Below are positions 1 to 8,599 of a stretch of 64,000 nucleotides of DNA, piece after piece; position 1 is the stretch's first letter, and every line of letters begins with the position of its first letter. The DNA is from Mucilaginibacter straminoryzae (lineage in GTDB: Bacteria; Bacteroidota; Bacteroidia; Sphingobacteriales; Sphingobacteriaceae), in NCBI RefSeq assembly GCF_022953055.1, contig NZ_JALJEJ010000007.1, positions 124,001-188,000 on the forward strand. The letters are read 5' to 3'. A program made the position numbers and the translations under genes. Below the pieces are notes generated by a model, which did no database searches, was not told where the DNA came from, and saw only the letters and a list, made by a program, of their open reading frames with translations.

Positions 1-907
1 GTGCGGCATCTCCAATTAAAGTGATTGGCAAAGGACGGTCTTTTTTCCAGGGCCCTTTAAGCGGTAACTTTCTGGTGGGTAAGGCTACAAATTGGGTAGT
101 GGCAGCAATCAGCTCTTCAAACCGCCCGTCCCAGGTAGCCAGTCTGGTCAACAGAAATTTTTTGGTTGCCGCTGTATCATTTAGCTCCAGGCAGGTTTCC
201 TTTAAAGATCCAGGTAAGCCCTGAAATATAACTCCGTATGATAATGAGCCGCCATTAAATGGATTGGCCACCAGTAGTGTGCCGTCGTCAGCGGTCATCA
301 ACCTTTTGCCATTGCATAGCTTAAAAAATTCCGGGCAGTTATTCCCGGGTTCAGAAACGTCGCCCTGAATGATGATCGTTCCCGTGTTTTCAACTGCGGT
401 ATCGGTAACATAGCTACGTATTTTAGACCTGCCGCCATTAGCCACAATCACCAAGTCGGCCTTCACCATAGTCCCATTTTCAAAAAATAATTGCCATTGA
501 CCGTTTTGCGTCTCCAGCTCTGTAAGTTTATGATCCCAAATAACGGTGTCGGGTTCAAGATGATTGATCAACAAAGTACGCAGGTCGTTGCGGTTAATCT
601 CAGGGTTATCATGCTCGTTTTCAGGCGTCATTTCTCTTACAGCTATAGTTTTCGCCTCCTTATCAACGAAAACGATTCCCATTGGCAAAGCCTTATCATA
701 GTATTGTTGCAACAGGCCCGCTTTGACTAAGGCTTGCTGACCGGAAGCTTGATGAAGGTCAAGGGTTCCGCCCCAGATTCTGGCCTGTGGATCTTTATCA
801 CGCTCATAAACTTTTACATTTATGCCATTTTGCAGAAGTAATTTGGCCATCGTCAGGCCCACCGGCCCTGCGCCGATTACTGCTATGGTTTTATTATCTA
901 ATAACAT
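1..907 (-). CDS. Tet(X)-like FAD-dependent monooxygenase (3' end beyond window)
   Basis: Read on the minus strand from ATG at 907; 302 codons are visible and the gene runs off the left edge inside a GDAA(H) flavin motif. It has the FAD fold of class A flavoprotein monooxygenases: GAGPVGLTMAKLL near residue 12, YERD, GGTLDLH, INRNDLR and LIGDAA. Long blocks match Tet(X) as I remember it (KAGLLQ-YYD-ALPMG, NPEINRNDLR, LVI-ANGG-SK-R, FF-LCNG-RLM). Of the Tet(X) substrate-contact residues I recall, those equivalent to Gln192, Arg213 and Gly236 are kept, while Phe224 and His234 are replaced by Val and Ser. It lies 47 nt downstream of an AraC regulator on the same strand, so they may be co-transcribed. 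Family membership is firm; tetracycline inactivation is not shown. Confidence 0.88.
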   Translation of the reverse strand, partial: MLLDNKTIAVIGAGPVGLTMAKLLLQNGINVKVYERDKDPQARIWGGTLDLHQASGQQALVKAGLLQQYYDKALPMGIVFVDKEAKTIAVREMTPENEHDNPEINRNDLRTLLINHLEPDTVIWDHKLTELETQNGQWQLFFENGTMVKADLVIVANGGRSKIRSYVTDTAVENTGTIIIQGDVSEPGNNCPEFFKLCNGKRLMTADDGTLLVANPFNGGSLSYGVIFQGLPGSLKETCLELNDTAATKKFLLTRLATWDGRFEELIAATTQFVALPTRKLPLKGPWKKDRPLPITLIGDAA

Positions 908-954
908 GGATTGTCTTGCTTTAATGCACAGCAAAGTTGCGCAAGACGGATAAC

Positions 955-1776
955 TCAGGATTGTATAAACGCGACAAAGTTATCGCTGAATACACGTTTT
1001 TGTTTTTTTGCATTCCGGGCAAAAGCTGCTGGTGTAGTCCGGCTGAAACGTTTGAATTCTTTACTGAGATGGGCCTGATCGGTGTAGCCGAGCTCGTGCG
1101 CCAGCCCGGCGAGCTGAAGCTCAGGGTTGGCCCAGAGCCTGTTTCGTACTTGTTCAAATCTGACAAGCGCCGATACATCTTTTACCGTGCGCCCGGCCGA
1201 TTGCTTAAAGTTACGTTCCAAAGTGCGAACGGTTGAATGAATAACTTCGGCCACCTCGCTTACGGGCAATGTTCCATGCGCTGCCCTGATGGCTTCTCCG
1301 GCCTTTGAGACGCGATGGTCACCGGATGCGCCGTTCAATATAGCTAATAGATAAGACTGTGATAGCGCGATTGCTTCCGAAATCTTGTTTGCCGCCAGTA
1401 ATGCTGCTAACTGGGGTTGAAGCGCTGCGATGGAGTTCTCTAACAGGTGCAGCTTGCCTTTATCAGCAGGTAGGTTTAGCAAGTTAAATATCCCCCATGG
1501 AAAGCATCGGATACCGATTACTTCTAATTTACTGTCCGACCTGAAGTAAAGAGGCTCGTTTAGCAGGCCAGCCAGGAAGGGAGAGGGCAGGGTTTGAAAT
1601 TCGCCATTGGCTGAAAGTAGTTGCAGTTTGCCAAAATAAAAGATGATCTCGGTATAACCGTCCGGCAACACTTCGAAAACGGAGCCTGGTTCATCAAAAG
1701 TTCGGTAATCGTACCAGAAGCATTTTACGATCTCCCGAAATTCACTGTTTGGTTCAAATTCCTGGTGGGTGTGCAT
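955..1776 (-). CDS. AraC-family transcriptional regulator
   Basis: A 273-aa protein. The last ~100 residues carry two helix-turn-helix units typical of AraC regulators, ending with the signature-like run GYTDQAHLSKEFKRF followed by TP. The N-terminal ~150 residues (LPDGYTEIIFYFG and so on) look like the sensing domain common to small Bacteroidota AraC proteins (DUF6597-like). The ATG at 1776 faces the pirin promoter across ~140 bp of divergent spacer. The next gene on the same strand, the Tet(X)-like oxygenase, begins 47 nt after its stop, so the pair is a plausible operon. The ligand is unknown. Confidence 0.88.
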   Translation of the reverse strand: MHTHQEFEPNSEFREIVKCFWYDYRTFDEPGSVFEVLPDGYTEIIFYFGKLQLLSANGEFQTLPSPFLAGLLNEPLYFRSDSKLEVIGIRCFPWGIFNLLNLPADKGKLHLLENSIAALQPQLAALLAANKISEAIALSQSYLLAILNGASGDHRVSKAGEAIRAAHGTLPVSEVAEVIHSTVRTLERNFKQSAGRTVKDVSALVRFEQVRNRLWANPELQLAGLAHELGYTDQAHLSKEFKRFSRTTPAAFARNAKKQKRVFSDNFVAFIQS

Positions 1777-1916
1777 TGAACGATTTTTTCAGTTGCAAAT
1801 TAAGTATTCGAATTAAAGTTAAGCCAATTATATAGACATCATCATTGTCTCGCACCTCTTCCTCATCCGCCTGTCAGTTCTTGACCTACATCAAGTGCAT
1901 CCGCTAAAACCTGCTG

Positions 1917-1924
1917 TACTTTTG
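1917..1924 (+). promoter_or_regulatory. Bacteroidota -7 element of the pirin gene
   Basis: TACTTTTG matches the Bacteroidota -7 consensus TAnnTTTG. A start about 6 nt downstream would leave a 15-nt leader before ATG 1945. The alternative GTG at 1924 would lie inside the promoter, so this site decides the start. No convincing -33 TTTG was found at normal spacing. Confidence 0.5.
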
Positions 1925-1944
1925 TGCTATCAAATAGTAAAACA

Positions 1945-2658
1945 ATGGAAAACAAGATCATACATAGAGCTGACAGCAGGGGCAACGCAGATTTAGGATG
2001 GCTTAAAAGTAAGCATACCTTCAGCTTTGCCAACTACTATAATCCCGATCGCATGAATTTCGGCGCGTTACGCGTACTGAATGATGATACCGTTTCTGGT
2101 GGCCGTGGTTTTGGCGATCACCCGCACGATAACATGGAAATTATTTCTATTCCTTTAGAGGGCGACCTGGTGCATAAAGACAGTATGGGTAACGAAGCCG
2201 TAATCAAGGCCGGCGAGATACAGGTGATGAGCGCCGGAACAGGCATTTACCACTCTGAGTATAATAAAAATCAGGGCGAGTCGGTTAAATTTTTACAGAT
2301 ATGGTTGTATCCAAACCAACGGAATGTAAAACCACGTTACGATCAAATTAAAATAAATACAACTGAGCGTAATAAATTCCACCAGATTTTATCGCCAAAC
2401 GCTGATGATGCGGGGGTATGGATCTATCAGAACGCCTGGTTTCATATCGGAACGTTTGATGGGGGTAGCTCAACCAGTTATCAGCTTAAAGATAAAAATA
2501 ATGGTGTTTATGCTTTTGTACTTACCGGCGAAGTCAACATTAACGGAGAAAATCTCGGCGAGCGCGATGGAATGGGCATCTGGAATGTAGAAAGCCTGGA
2601 CGTAAAAGCAACTAAAGATGCGCGTGTGCTGTTGATGGAAGTACCGATGCTGGGTTAA
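1945..2658 (+). CDS. Pirin family protein (YhhW-like cupin)
   Basis: A 237-aa bicupin. The N-terminal half has the pirin metal-site pattern HPHDNMEIISIPLEG followed about 40 residues later by GIYHSEYN, and there is an SFANYYNP-type opening. The family includes quercetinases and redox-responsive cytosolic proteins; the substrate here cannot be told. I chose ATG 1945 rather than an in-frame GTG at 1924 because the latter overlaps the -7 promoter element. It is followed 11 nt later by a small orphan, probably in the same transcript. Confidence 0.9.
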   Translation: MENKIIHRADSRGNADLGWLKSKHTFSFANYYNPDRMNFGALRVLNDDTVSGGRGFGDHPHDNMEIISIPLEGDLVHKDSMGNEAVIKAGEIQVMSAGTGIYHSEYNKNQGESVKFLQIWLYPNQRNVKPRYDQIKINTTERNKFHQILSPNADDAGVWIYQNAWFHIGTFDGGSSTSYQLKDKNNGVYAFVLTGEVNINGENLGERDGMGIWNVESLDVKATKDARVLLMEVPMLG

Positions 2659-2669
2659 AAATTAATGCA

Positions 2670-2969
2670 ATGAAGAAAACGGCAATTTTAGCGGTATGTA
2701 ATCACGAAGGCATCCTGGCGACGATTTTAAGGTTGTTGGCAGGTAACGAGCAGTGGGAGCCTGTAGGCGCGGCGGATTTGACGCAGGCTACAGATTTATT
2801 GTCCGAAAGGCATTTTGATATCGTGTTGTTGGGTAGCGGAATGGACGAGCAGGATAATGAGGTACTGAAAAAACAAGTACCTCATGTCCCTGTTATTGAA
2901 CACTACGGTGGCGGAAGCGGCTTGTTGTTTGGTGAAATTTACCAGGCACTCGGGCGTTCTTCAGGTTAA
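2670..2969 (+). CDS. Small receiver-like/Rossmann-like protein
   Basis: A 99-aa protein beginning 11 nt after the pirin stop. The pattern of a hydrophobic strand (AILAVCN), a helix, and then FDIVLLGSGMD resembles the first half of a response-regulator receiver domain. The acidic pocket is not clear: the aspartate-containing strand is followed by Gly-Ser-Gly rather than a phospho-acceptor context, and no conserved lysine is evident. No DNA-binding part follows. It is probably co-transcribed with the pirin. The function is unknown. Confidence 0.65.
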   Translation: MKKTAILAVCNHEGILATILRLLAGNEQWEPVGAADLTQATDLLSERHFDIVLLGSGMDEQDNEVLKKQVPHVPVIEHYGGGSGLLFGEIYQALGRSSG

Positions 2970-3043
2970 CAATTAATATACAGCTAACAATTTGTTAATA
3001 GCTATCCACCATTTTAGTTGATTATCAATAACGTAGCTGACAG

Positions 3044-4051
3044 ATGAAAATACTTTATGCCATTCAGGGAACAGGAAACGGACATTTAAGCCGATCTATG
3101 GATGTGGTTCCTATTTTAAAGGAAATGGCGGAGGTAGATGTGCTGGTGAGCGGCGGGCAGAATGATCTGACATTGCCTTTCCCCGTGAAATACAAATGCC
3201 ATGGGATGGGTTTTGTGTTTGGTAAAAATGGCGGCGTAGATATCTGGAAGACTTTTTACAAGTCAAGGTTCAGGAAGTTTATTAACGAAGTGAACGAGCT
3301 GCCGGTCGAGAATTACGATTTGGTAATTAACGATTTTGAACCGGTATCTGCATGGTCATGCTATATCAAAGACAAACCGTGTATTGGGTTGAGCCATCAG
3401 GCAGCTGTGTTATCTGAAAATGTGCCCCAACCCGAAGTGACAGACCGTTTTGGTAAGCTGGTGCTGAAGCAGTATGCGCCGGTGACAGACAAATACGGCT
3501 TCCACTTTAAATCATTCGGCGATAAAATCTATACGCCAGTTATCCGGCAACAGGTACGTAACCAGGAAGTAACCAACCTGGGGCATTACACGGTTTATTT
3601 ACCGGCTTACGACGATGAAAGGCTGATCCGCCATTTATCAGAATACCGGGATGTAAAGTGGGATGTATTTTCAAAACACAACAAAAAAACGCTGAAACAT
3701 AAGAACATCATCATTCAGCGGATAGATAACGAAAAGTTTATTGCCAGCATGGCTTCCTCTGCCGGGGTATTGTGCGGTGCGGGGTTCGAAACACCTGCCG
3801 AGGCGCTTTTTATGAAAAAGAAGCTTTTGGTGATACCGATGAAAAATCAGTACGAACAGCAACTGAATGCAGCCGCACTAAAATCAATGGGAGTTCCGGT
3901 AATAAAAAGCCTAAAGCTGAAGCATAGCGAGGTGATTAACGCGTGGCTTCAGAATGATAGCATTATACCCGTAGATTATCCTGATATCACCAGACAGGTA
4001 ATAGAAAGGGTATTAAACGAACATACACCATTTGCATCAAAATTGGTATAA
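3044..4051 (+). CDS. MJ1255-type glycosyltransferase (GT-B fold)
   Basis: A 335-aa protein. The N-terminus MKILYAIQGTGNGHLSRS carries the acceptor-side GxGNGHxxR loop of GT28/MurG-like enzymes, and the C-terminal half has a donor-site-like stretch (CGAGFETPAEAL, then KKKLLVIP and EQQLNA) as in UDP-sugar transferases. This matches the family I recall as TIGR00661 (MJ1255). It has no signal peptide and so is cytosolic or membrane-peripheral. The ATG at 3044 is the first plausible start. It stands alone and converges on the phosphorylase gene across a bidirectional terminator. Donor and acceptor are unknown. Confidence 0.8.
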   Translation: MKILYAIQGTGNGHLSRSMDVVPILKEMAEVDVLVSGGQNDLTLPFPVKYKCHGMGFVFGKNGGVDIWKTFYKSRFRKFINEVNELPVENYDLVINDFEPVSAWSCYIKDKPCIGLSHQAAVLSENVPQPEVTDRFGKLVLKQYAPVTDKYGFHFKSFGDKIYTPVIRQQVRNQEVTNLGHYTVYLPAYDDERLIRHLSEYRDVKWDVFSKHNKKTLKHKNIIIQRIDNEKFIASMASSAGVLCGAGFETPAEALFMKKKLLVIPMKNQYEQQLNAAALKSMGVPVIKSLKLKHSEVINAWLQNDSIIPVDYPDITRQVIERVLNEHTPFASKLV

Positions 4052-4159
4052 ATTTCAGGTTAACAAAAACCATTATTTAATACAGGCATTACATTAACTG
4101 AATACAATCCCGGCATCTTTGCATCGGAATTTTTTCATACAGGGAGTTATTAGTTAATA

Positions 4160-4192
4160 CACAAAAGGAACGGGCGAGCCGTTCCTTTTGTG
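4160..4192. terminator. Bidirectional intrinsic terminator
   Basis: A perfect 14-bp inverted repeat (CACAAAAGGAACGG and its complement) with a 5-nt loop lies between two convergent genes. The A/T-rich stem ends can supply a U-run in both directions. Confidence 0.85.
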
Positions 4193-4209
4193 TTTATAGC
4201 GACCTTGTT

Positions 4210-5856
4210 TCAGGCGTTGTATAAGATGTTATAATACTCGTCGGCCATCCTTGCAGATTCAAATTGCGGAACCACTTCTTTAGCCGCAGTCTTCATAATT
4301 TCCAGCCAGCCGAACTGATCTTTGTAATACATCGGCAGGATGGTGTTTTCCAGTACATCCATCAAATGCTGATTTTCTATCCGGTCTTTATCGCCATCCG
4401 GCAGGGATACTTCGGCAGGTTCAATCAAAAAGATATTTTCACCATTACGCGCAAATTCCGGGATCCAGCCATCAGGAATCGAAAAATTGATACTGCCGTT
4501 CATTGCGGCCGTCATGCCGCTGGTGCCCGAAGCTTCCCGGTACATTTTCGGATTGTTGAGCCAAACGTCAGAACCTTTTTTTAAAGTAGCAGAAAGCCCG
4601 AGTTCGTACCCGGTCAACACGGCACAATTTGCGAAAGGTTTTGTCCTTGTGATGATAGAATTGAAAATCCCGATCGCGCCGAAATCTTCCGGGTAGGGTT
4701 TACCCGCCCAGATTACCTGGATGGGATATTCGGTATTATTAATCAGCCAGACGAATCTTTCCCAGTCGTACATCAGCAAGTCGGCACGCTTATAGCCTGC
4801 AAAGCGGCGTGCCCATACCAGGGTAAGCACATCTTGCCGGAAAAGCTTCCCGCACTGGTCGGCCACTATTTTAAACAGCTCGCGCTTTAGTTCTTTCTTT
4901 CGTGAGGTAATCGCCGAATCTTCATTCTGCACAAACGCCTGCTCCAGAATATCGTCCTTCCAATAACGCTTGTTTTGCGCATTGGTAATTGCTGTAATTT
5001 CGCACACACCCTTGTTTCCGGCCCACATATCGTGCGCAACCTTTCCGTGCAGTTTTGATACCCCGTTGGCTTTCCTGGCAAACTTTAGCGCGGCAAGGGT
5101 ATAGTTAAAGCCCCAGCCGTCCATATTTAGTAGCTTCTTTACTTCATGGTCCTGTAGGTTGTAAAAGAACTGCATATCCTGCAAAATAACGTAGCTATGT
5201 TCTTCATTACCGGCCATCTCTGGCGTATGGGTAGTAAATACTACACGTTTTTGTACTTCGGGTAGGCTTTTAAATTTATCGTACAGGTAAAAGTTAAGTG
5301 AAACGGAATGGCCTTCATTCATGTGGTATACATCCGGTGTCAGGCCGAGGGTATCCAGCAGTATAGCACCGCCCGTACCCAGGATGATGCTTTGTGCAAT
5401 GCGCGTCGCCTCATTAGAAGCATATAGTTGCCGGGTAATAGAGCGCGACATATCATCATTGTCGTCTACATCAGTACTAAGCAAGAATAGGGGGGCGGTG
5501 CCAAATGTTTCAGGTCGCAGCAGATATGCCTTCACATTAACCGGGTAGTTGTGTACCGGTACGGTAAATACAATCCCGGTATCTACCAAAAAGCTGTATT
5601 GTTTTTCAACTTTGGCGGCCAGCATTTGTCCGTTCGTGTCGCGCTGCTGATCGTAATATCCATACTTCCAGAGCAGGCCAATGCCTATCAGGTTTTGTTT
5701 GAGTTCATAGGCGCTGCGCAGGTGCGAACCTGCCAGAAAGCCCAGGCCGCCACTGTAGATCTTTAAAGATTGATCAATGGCAAACTCCATAGAAAAGTAG
5801 GCTACCCGCTTTTGATATGGGGTGTTAAACTGGTAGCCAAAGATGTCTTTTAGCAT
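4210..5856 (-). CDS. Alpha-glucan phosphorylase family protein lacking the usual PLP lysine
   Basis: A 548-aa protein of the short alpha-glucan phosphorylase family (TIGR02094-like, GT35): RVAYFSMEFAID and YSGGLGFLAGSHL near the N-terminus, the MNEGHS motif, RRFAGYKRADLL, and EASGTSGM at the PLP site. Active members have Lys directly after GTSGM or its equivalent; here the codon at 4512-4510 is ACG (Thr449). PLP binding and phosphorolysis are therefore doubtful unless the family has another arrangement. An upstream in-frame TTG at 5892 would extend it by 12 residues, but the ATG at 5856 is the better start. It is divergent from the Na+/sugar symporter, suggesting a sugar or glycogen role. Confidence 0.82.
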   Translation of the reverse strand: MLKDIFGYQFNTPYQKRVAYFSMEFAIDQSLKIYSGGLGFLAGSHLRSAYELKQNLIGIGLLWKYGYYDQQRDTNGQMLAAKVEKQYSFLVDTGIVFTVPVHNYPVNVKAYLLRPETFGTAPLFLLSTDVDDNDDMSRSITRQLYASNEATRIAQSIILGTGGAILLDTLGLTPDVYHMNEGHSVSLNFYLYDKFKSLPEVQKRVVFTTHTPEMAGNEEHSYVILQDMQFFYNLQDHEVKKLLNMDGWGFNYTLAALKFARKANGVSKLHGKVAHDMWAGNKGVCEITAITNAQNKRYWKDDILEQAFVQNEDSAITSRKKELKRELFKIVADQCGKLFRQDVLTLVWARRFAGYKRADLLMYDWERFVWLINNTEYPIQVIWAGKPYPEDFGAIGIFNSIITRTKPFANCAVLTGYELGLSATLKKGSDVWLNNPKMYREASGTSGMTAAMNGSINFSIPDGWIPEFARNGENIFLIEPAEVSLPDGDKDRIENQHLMDVLENTILPMYYKDQFGWLEIMKTAAKEVVPQFESARMADEYYNILYNA

Positions 5857-5985
5857 AGGTGTTTTTTTGGCAAGATATAGAGGGACGGCCAATAAAGCAA
5901 TCGCGCGTTAACAATTACACCGCGGTTTTGTTGAAAATAAGTGTTAAACAAGCGGGTTAAAACTTGATTAATCGGTTTTTATAAT

Positions 5986-6013
5986 TTATAATTGTCATTC
6001 AGACAAATTATAA
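5986..6013. promoter_or_regulatory. Imperfect palindrome upstream of the sugar symporter
   Basis: TTATAATTGTC, then 5 nt, then GACAAATTATAA forms an almost perfect inverted repeat 19 bp before the symporter start, with one unpaired T. It could be an operator or a leader hairpin. Nothing here tells which. Confidence 0.35.
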
Positions 6014-6031
6014 AGCCAATTAAAAAACAAA

Positions 6032-7714
6032 ATGAGAAGTTTATCCACCGGTGACTACATTGTATTCCTCGTATACTTTGTTATTGTTGCCGCCTACGGC
6101 CTTTGGGTATATCGCCGTAAAAGAAATGCCGATGCCACATCAAAAGATTACTTTTTAGCAGAAGGTTCGCTTACCTGGTGGGCTATCGGGGCATCGCTCA
6201 TTGCATCTAACATTTCAGCAGAACAGTTCGTTGCGATGGCAGGTAACGGTTTTACCATGGGCCTTGCCGTTTCTGCTTACGAGTGGATGGCTGCTGCCAC
6301 GCTTGTTATCGTTGCCGTATTCTTTATCCCGGTATACCTGAAGAATAAGATTTTCACCATGCCGCAGTTTTTACACCAGCGCTACAATAGCACGGTGGCC
6401 ATGGTTATGGCCGTTTTCTGGCTATTGCTTTATGTGGTGGTAAACCTTACTTCAATTTTGTACCTGGGTGCGATAGCGGTTAACGGTATTTCGGGGATCA
6501 ACTTCACGGTGTGTTTAGTAGCATTGGCGTTTTTCGCGGTCATCATTACCCTAGGTGGTATGAAGGTAATCGGGTTTACAGACGTGATCCAGGTATTCTT
6601 CCTGATCCTGGGTGGTTTGGTGACTACCTATATTGCCGTAAGCCTGGTTGCTGAGCATAACGGTGGAAAGGGCGTGTTTGATGGCATTAAATTGATGGCT
6701 TCGAAAGCGAACGACCACTTCCACATGATCCTGAAGAAAGAAAACCCAAGCTTTATCGACCTGCCTGGACTTTCTGTACTGTTAGGCGGTATGTGGATCG
6801 TGAACCTGAACTACTGGGGTTGTAACCAATACATTACCCAGCGTGCTTTAGGGGCAAACCTGAAAACTGCCCGCGGGGGTATCCTGTTCGCAGCATTCTT
6901 AAAGCTGATGATGCCTTTGATTGTGGTGTTGCCGGGTATTGCGGCATATGTATTGTATAAAGACAAGGTGTTTGATACAGAGGCTATGAACAGCCTGCAT
7001 GAGAATGCAGATAAATCATACCCGGTATTATTGAACCTATTGCCTGCCGGTTTCAAAGGTTTATCCTTTGCGGCGCTGACTGCTGCGGTAGTAGCTTCAC
7101 TTGCCGGTAAAGCGAATAGTATCGCGACCATCTTTACTTTAGATATCTTCAAAAAACTGAAACCAGAGACACCGGACTATAAACTGGTAACTGTTGGAAA
7201 AATTACCGTGGTAGCAGCAATGATCATTGGTGTAGTGATCTCGCCATTCCTGGGGATTGACAAAAAAGGCGGTTTCACCTTCATCCAGGAGTATACCGGT
7301 TTCTTCTCGCCGGGTATCTTCGCCATGTTCATCCTTGGTTTCTTCTGGAAAAGAACAACCTCCAGCGCTGCGCTTTTCGCTACGATCGGCGGCTTTGCGT
7401 TCTCGGTATTCTTTAAATTTTTACCCAAGTTTGCTAACCTGGCATTCTTGTATCCGTTTGGCTTTGCGAAGCAAGTGGTTCAGGAAGACGGTGTCACTAA
7501 ACTGTACGAGATACCCTTCCTTGACCGTATGGGCTTTGTGTTCATCATCTGTGTGATCGGTATGTGGATCATCAGCATGATTGATAATGCACGCGGCGTT
7601 AAAACTAACGGATTAGAAGTAGATGCCAGCATGTTTAAAACCTCGCGCTCATTCGCTATGGGCTCACTGCTGATCTGCGGTATTCTGGTTGCGCTATACT
7701 CGATCTTCTGGTAG
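6032..7714 (+). CDS. Na+/sugar symporter, SSS family (vSGLT-like)
   Basis: A 560-aa membrane protein with about 14 hydrophobic segments. It follows Vibrio vSGLT block by block: DYFLAEGSLTWWAIGASLIA-NISAEQF, YEWMAAATL, NLTSILYLG, FTDVIQVFFLILGG, LGGMWIVNLNYWG-NQYI-QRALGA, AAFLKL..VVLPGIAAYV and IQEYTGFFSPGI. The Asn-Gln-Tyr-Ile and Gln-Arg region matches the sugar and gating site of that transporter. It should import a hexose with sodium through the inner membrane. The preceding gene is divergent, and a terminator follows directly. The exact sugar cannot be told. Confidence 0.92.
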   Translation: MRSLSTGDYIVFLVYFVIVAAYGLWVYRRKRNADATSKDYFLAEGSLTWWAIGASLIASNISAEQFVAMAGNGFTMGLAVSAYEWMAAATLVIVAVFFIPVYLKNKIFTMPQFLHQRYNSTVAMVMAVFWLLLYVVVNLTSILYLGAIAVNGISGINFTVCLVALAFFAVIITLGGMKVIGFTDVIQVFFLILGGLVTTYIAVSLVAEHNGGKGVFDGIKLMASKANDHFHMILKKENPSFIDLPGLSVLLGGMWIVNLNYWGCNQYITQRALGANLKTARGGILFAAFLKLMMPLIVVLPGIAAYVLYKDKVFDTEAMNSLHENADKSYPVLLNLLPAGFKGLSFAALTAAVVASLAGKANSIATIFTLDIFKKLKPETPDYKLVTVGKITVVAAMIIGVVISPFLGIDKKGGFTFIQEYTGFFSPGIFAMFILGFFWKRTTSSAALFATIGGFAFSVFFKFLPKFANLAFLYPFGFAKQVVQEDGVTKLYEIPFLDRMGFVFIICVIGMWIISMIDNARGVKTNGLEVDASMFKTSRSFAMGSLLICGILVALYSIFW

Positions 7715-7740
7715 TAACCCCTAACATCGTAATAAATCTA

Positions 7741-7769
7741 AAAGCTGGTCTGTTGGGCCGGCTTTTTTT
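7741..7769 (+). terminator. Intrinsic terminator after the symporter
   Basis: AAAGCTGG pairs with CCGGCTTT (one G-U pair) across a short loop and runs into seven T residues, 26 nt after the symporter stop. Confidence 0.8.
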
Positions 7770-7785
7770 GTGCAGTATCGGATGG

Positions 7786-7829
7786 AATGACCCAATGACC
7801 AATGACCCAATGACCAATGACCGAGTGAC
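7786..7829. repeat. Tandem 7/8-bp repeat (AATGACC units)
   Basis: Six head-to-tail units: AATGACCC, AATGACC, AATGACCC, AATGACC, AATGACC and a diverged GAGTGAC. There is no ORF across it and it lies just after a terminator. Confidence 0.85.
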
Positions 7830-7868
7830 TAAGAAAAAGCGGTGGCTGGTAAAAGCCAGTTAGCCACG

Positions 7869-7922
7869 TCTGCCGCATCCGCCGCATTTACCGGATTTGC
7901 CATATTCGCCACATTTGCCACC
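7869..7922. repeat. Degenerate 9-bp tandem repeat
   Basis: Six 9-bp units share the core TTYGCCRCA (for example TCTGCCGCA, TCCGCCGCA, TTTGCCATA, TTCGCCACA). The period is a multiple of three and one reverse frame is open (VAN/NAA/DAA-type tripeptides), but no start, leader or extended frame supports coding. Confidence 0.75.
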
Positions 7923-8599
7923 CGGCCATAGGTTTTCTTACTTACAGGTAAGGATTACCGCCAGTTTTATGGCAGTGCGTGATCAGTTGACGCGCAAATC
8001 ATGAAGATTTGTTCCCCGCATTTTTTAACCTATCATCGTCTTTCAAAAGGGTACTCCGATTCTTCTGTATTGTAGATAAATAGGATGTGGGCTTATAATA
8101 TTTAACCTGCTTTAATAAGCATTTTGACGATATAAAATACTATGATGTGTTGATCGTCGAAAGGTTGTTAAAGTGGTTTCCCGTTATAATTTTCCGAGCG
8201 GATCGTTAGGTTTTTTGCAATAAAATGCAATTGTCGTAAAGGGCCGTGCCAAAAACTTAACCTAAAGATAAAAGTTTATTCATTTAAGTTTTAACTGAAT
8301 TGGTTTTCACTTGATAGTTATCTTACCGTCTTCCCAGATAATAAAACTCTTAATAAATGCCTGTAAAACAGTGCTTTTTGTAATTAATAAACTATAGTAC
8401 TGCTTTGTATTCTTAAAAGTTCTAAGATTTTTTTAAAATTTATAACCCTCAAATTTTAACAGAAACAACGTTTTTTTGTAGCATTTTCGAGATTTTGTAT
8501 CATTTTAAATACAGATTTGTTTTTTATAGAGGACAAAAATTTTTGTTTTGCGAAACATTGCGCTTAAATTTATCGTACAACTAAAACAAATTAATAGCG

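Larger units (their letters stand above)
7770..8599. other. Long intergenic region without a clear gene
   Basis: About 830 bp between the symporter terminator and a 38-codon ORF. It begins with two short tandem repeats (listed separately) and then becomes strongly AT-rich, with no ORF of credible codon pattern on either strand. The last 150 bp are probably promoter and leader for the small ORF and the beta-helix gene. I see no tRNA or known RNA fold. Confidence 0.6.

Noticed and set aside
1924..1944. Longer pirin reading frame from GTG 1924
   Set aside because: The extra residues lie in the -7 promoter element and the ATG at 1945 is a better start.
4210..5856. Phosphorylase as a pseudogene
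   Set aside because: The frame is intact over 548 codons with other motifs in place; only the PLP lysine is missing.
7786..7922. Possible CRISPR array
   Set aside because: Units are 7-9 bp with no spacers, so they are simple tandem repeats.
7850..7930. Open reverse frame across the 9-bp repeat (VAN/NAA-type tripeptides)
   Set aside because: No start or leader, no extension beyond the repeat, and no codon signal. The repeat period explains the open frame.
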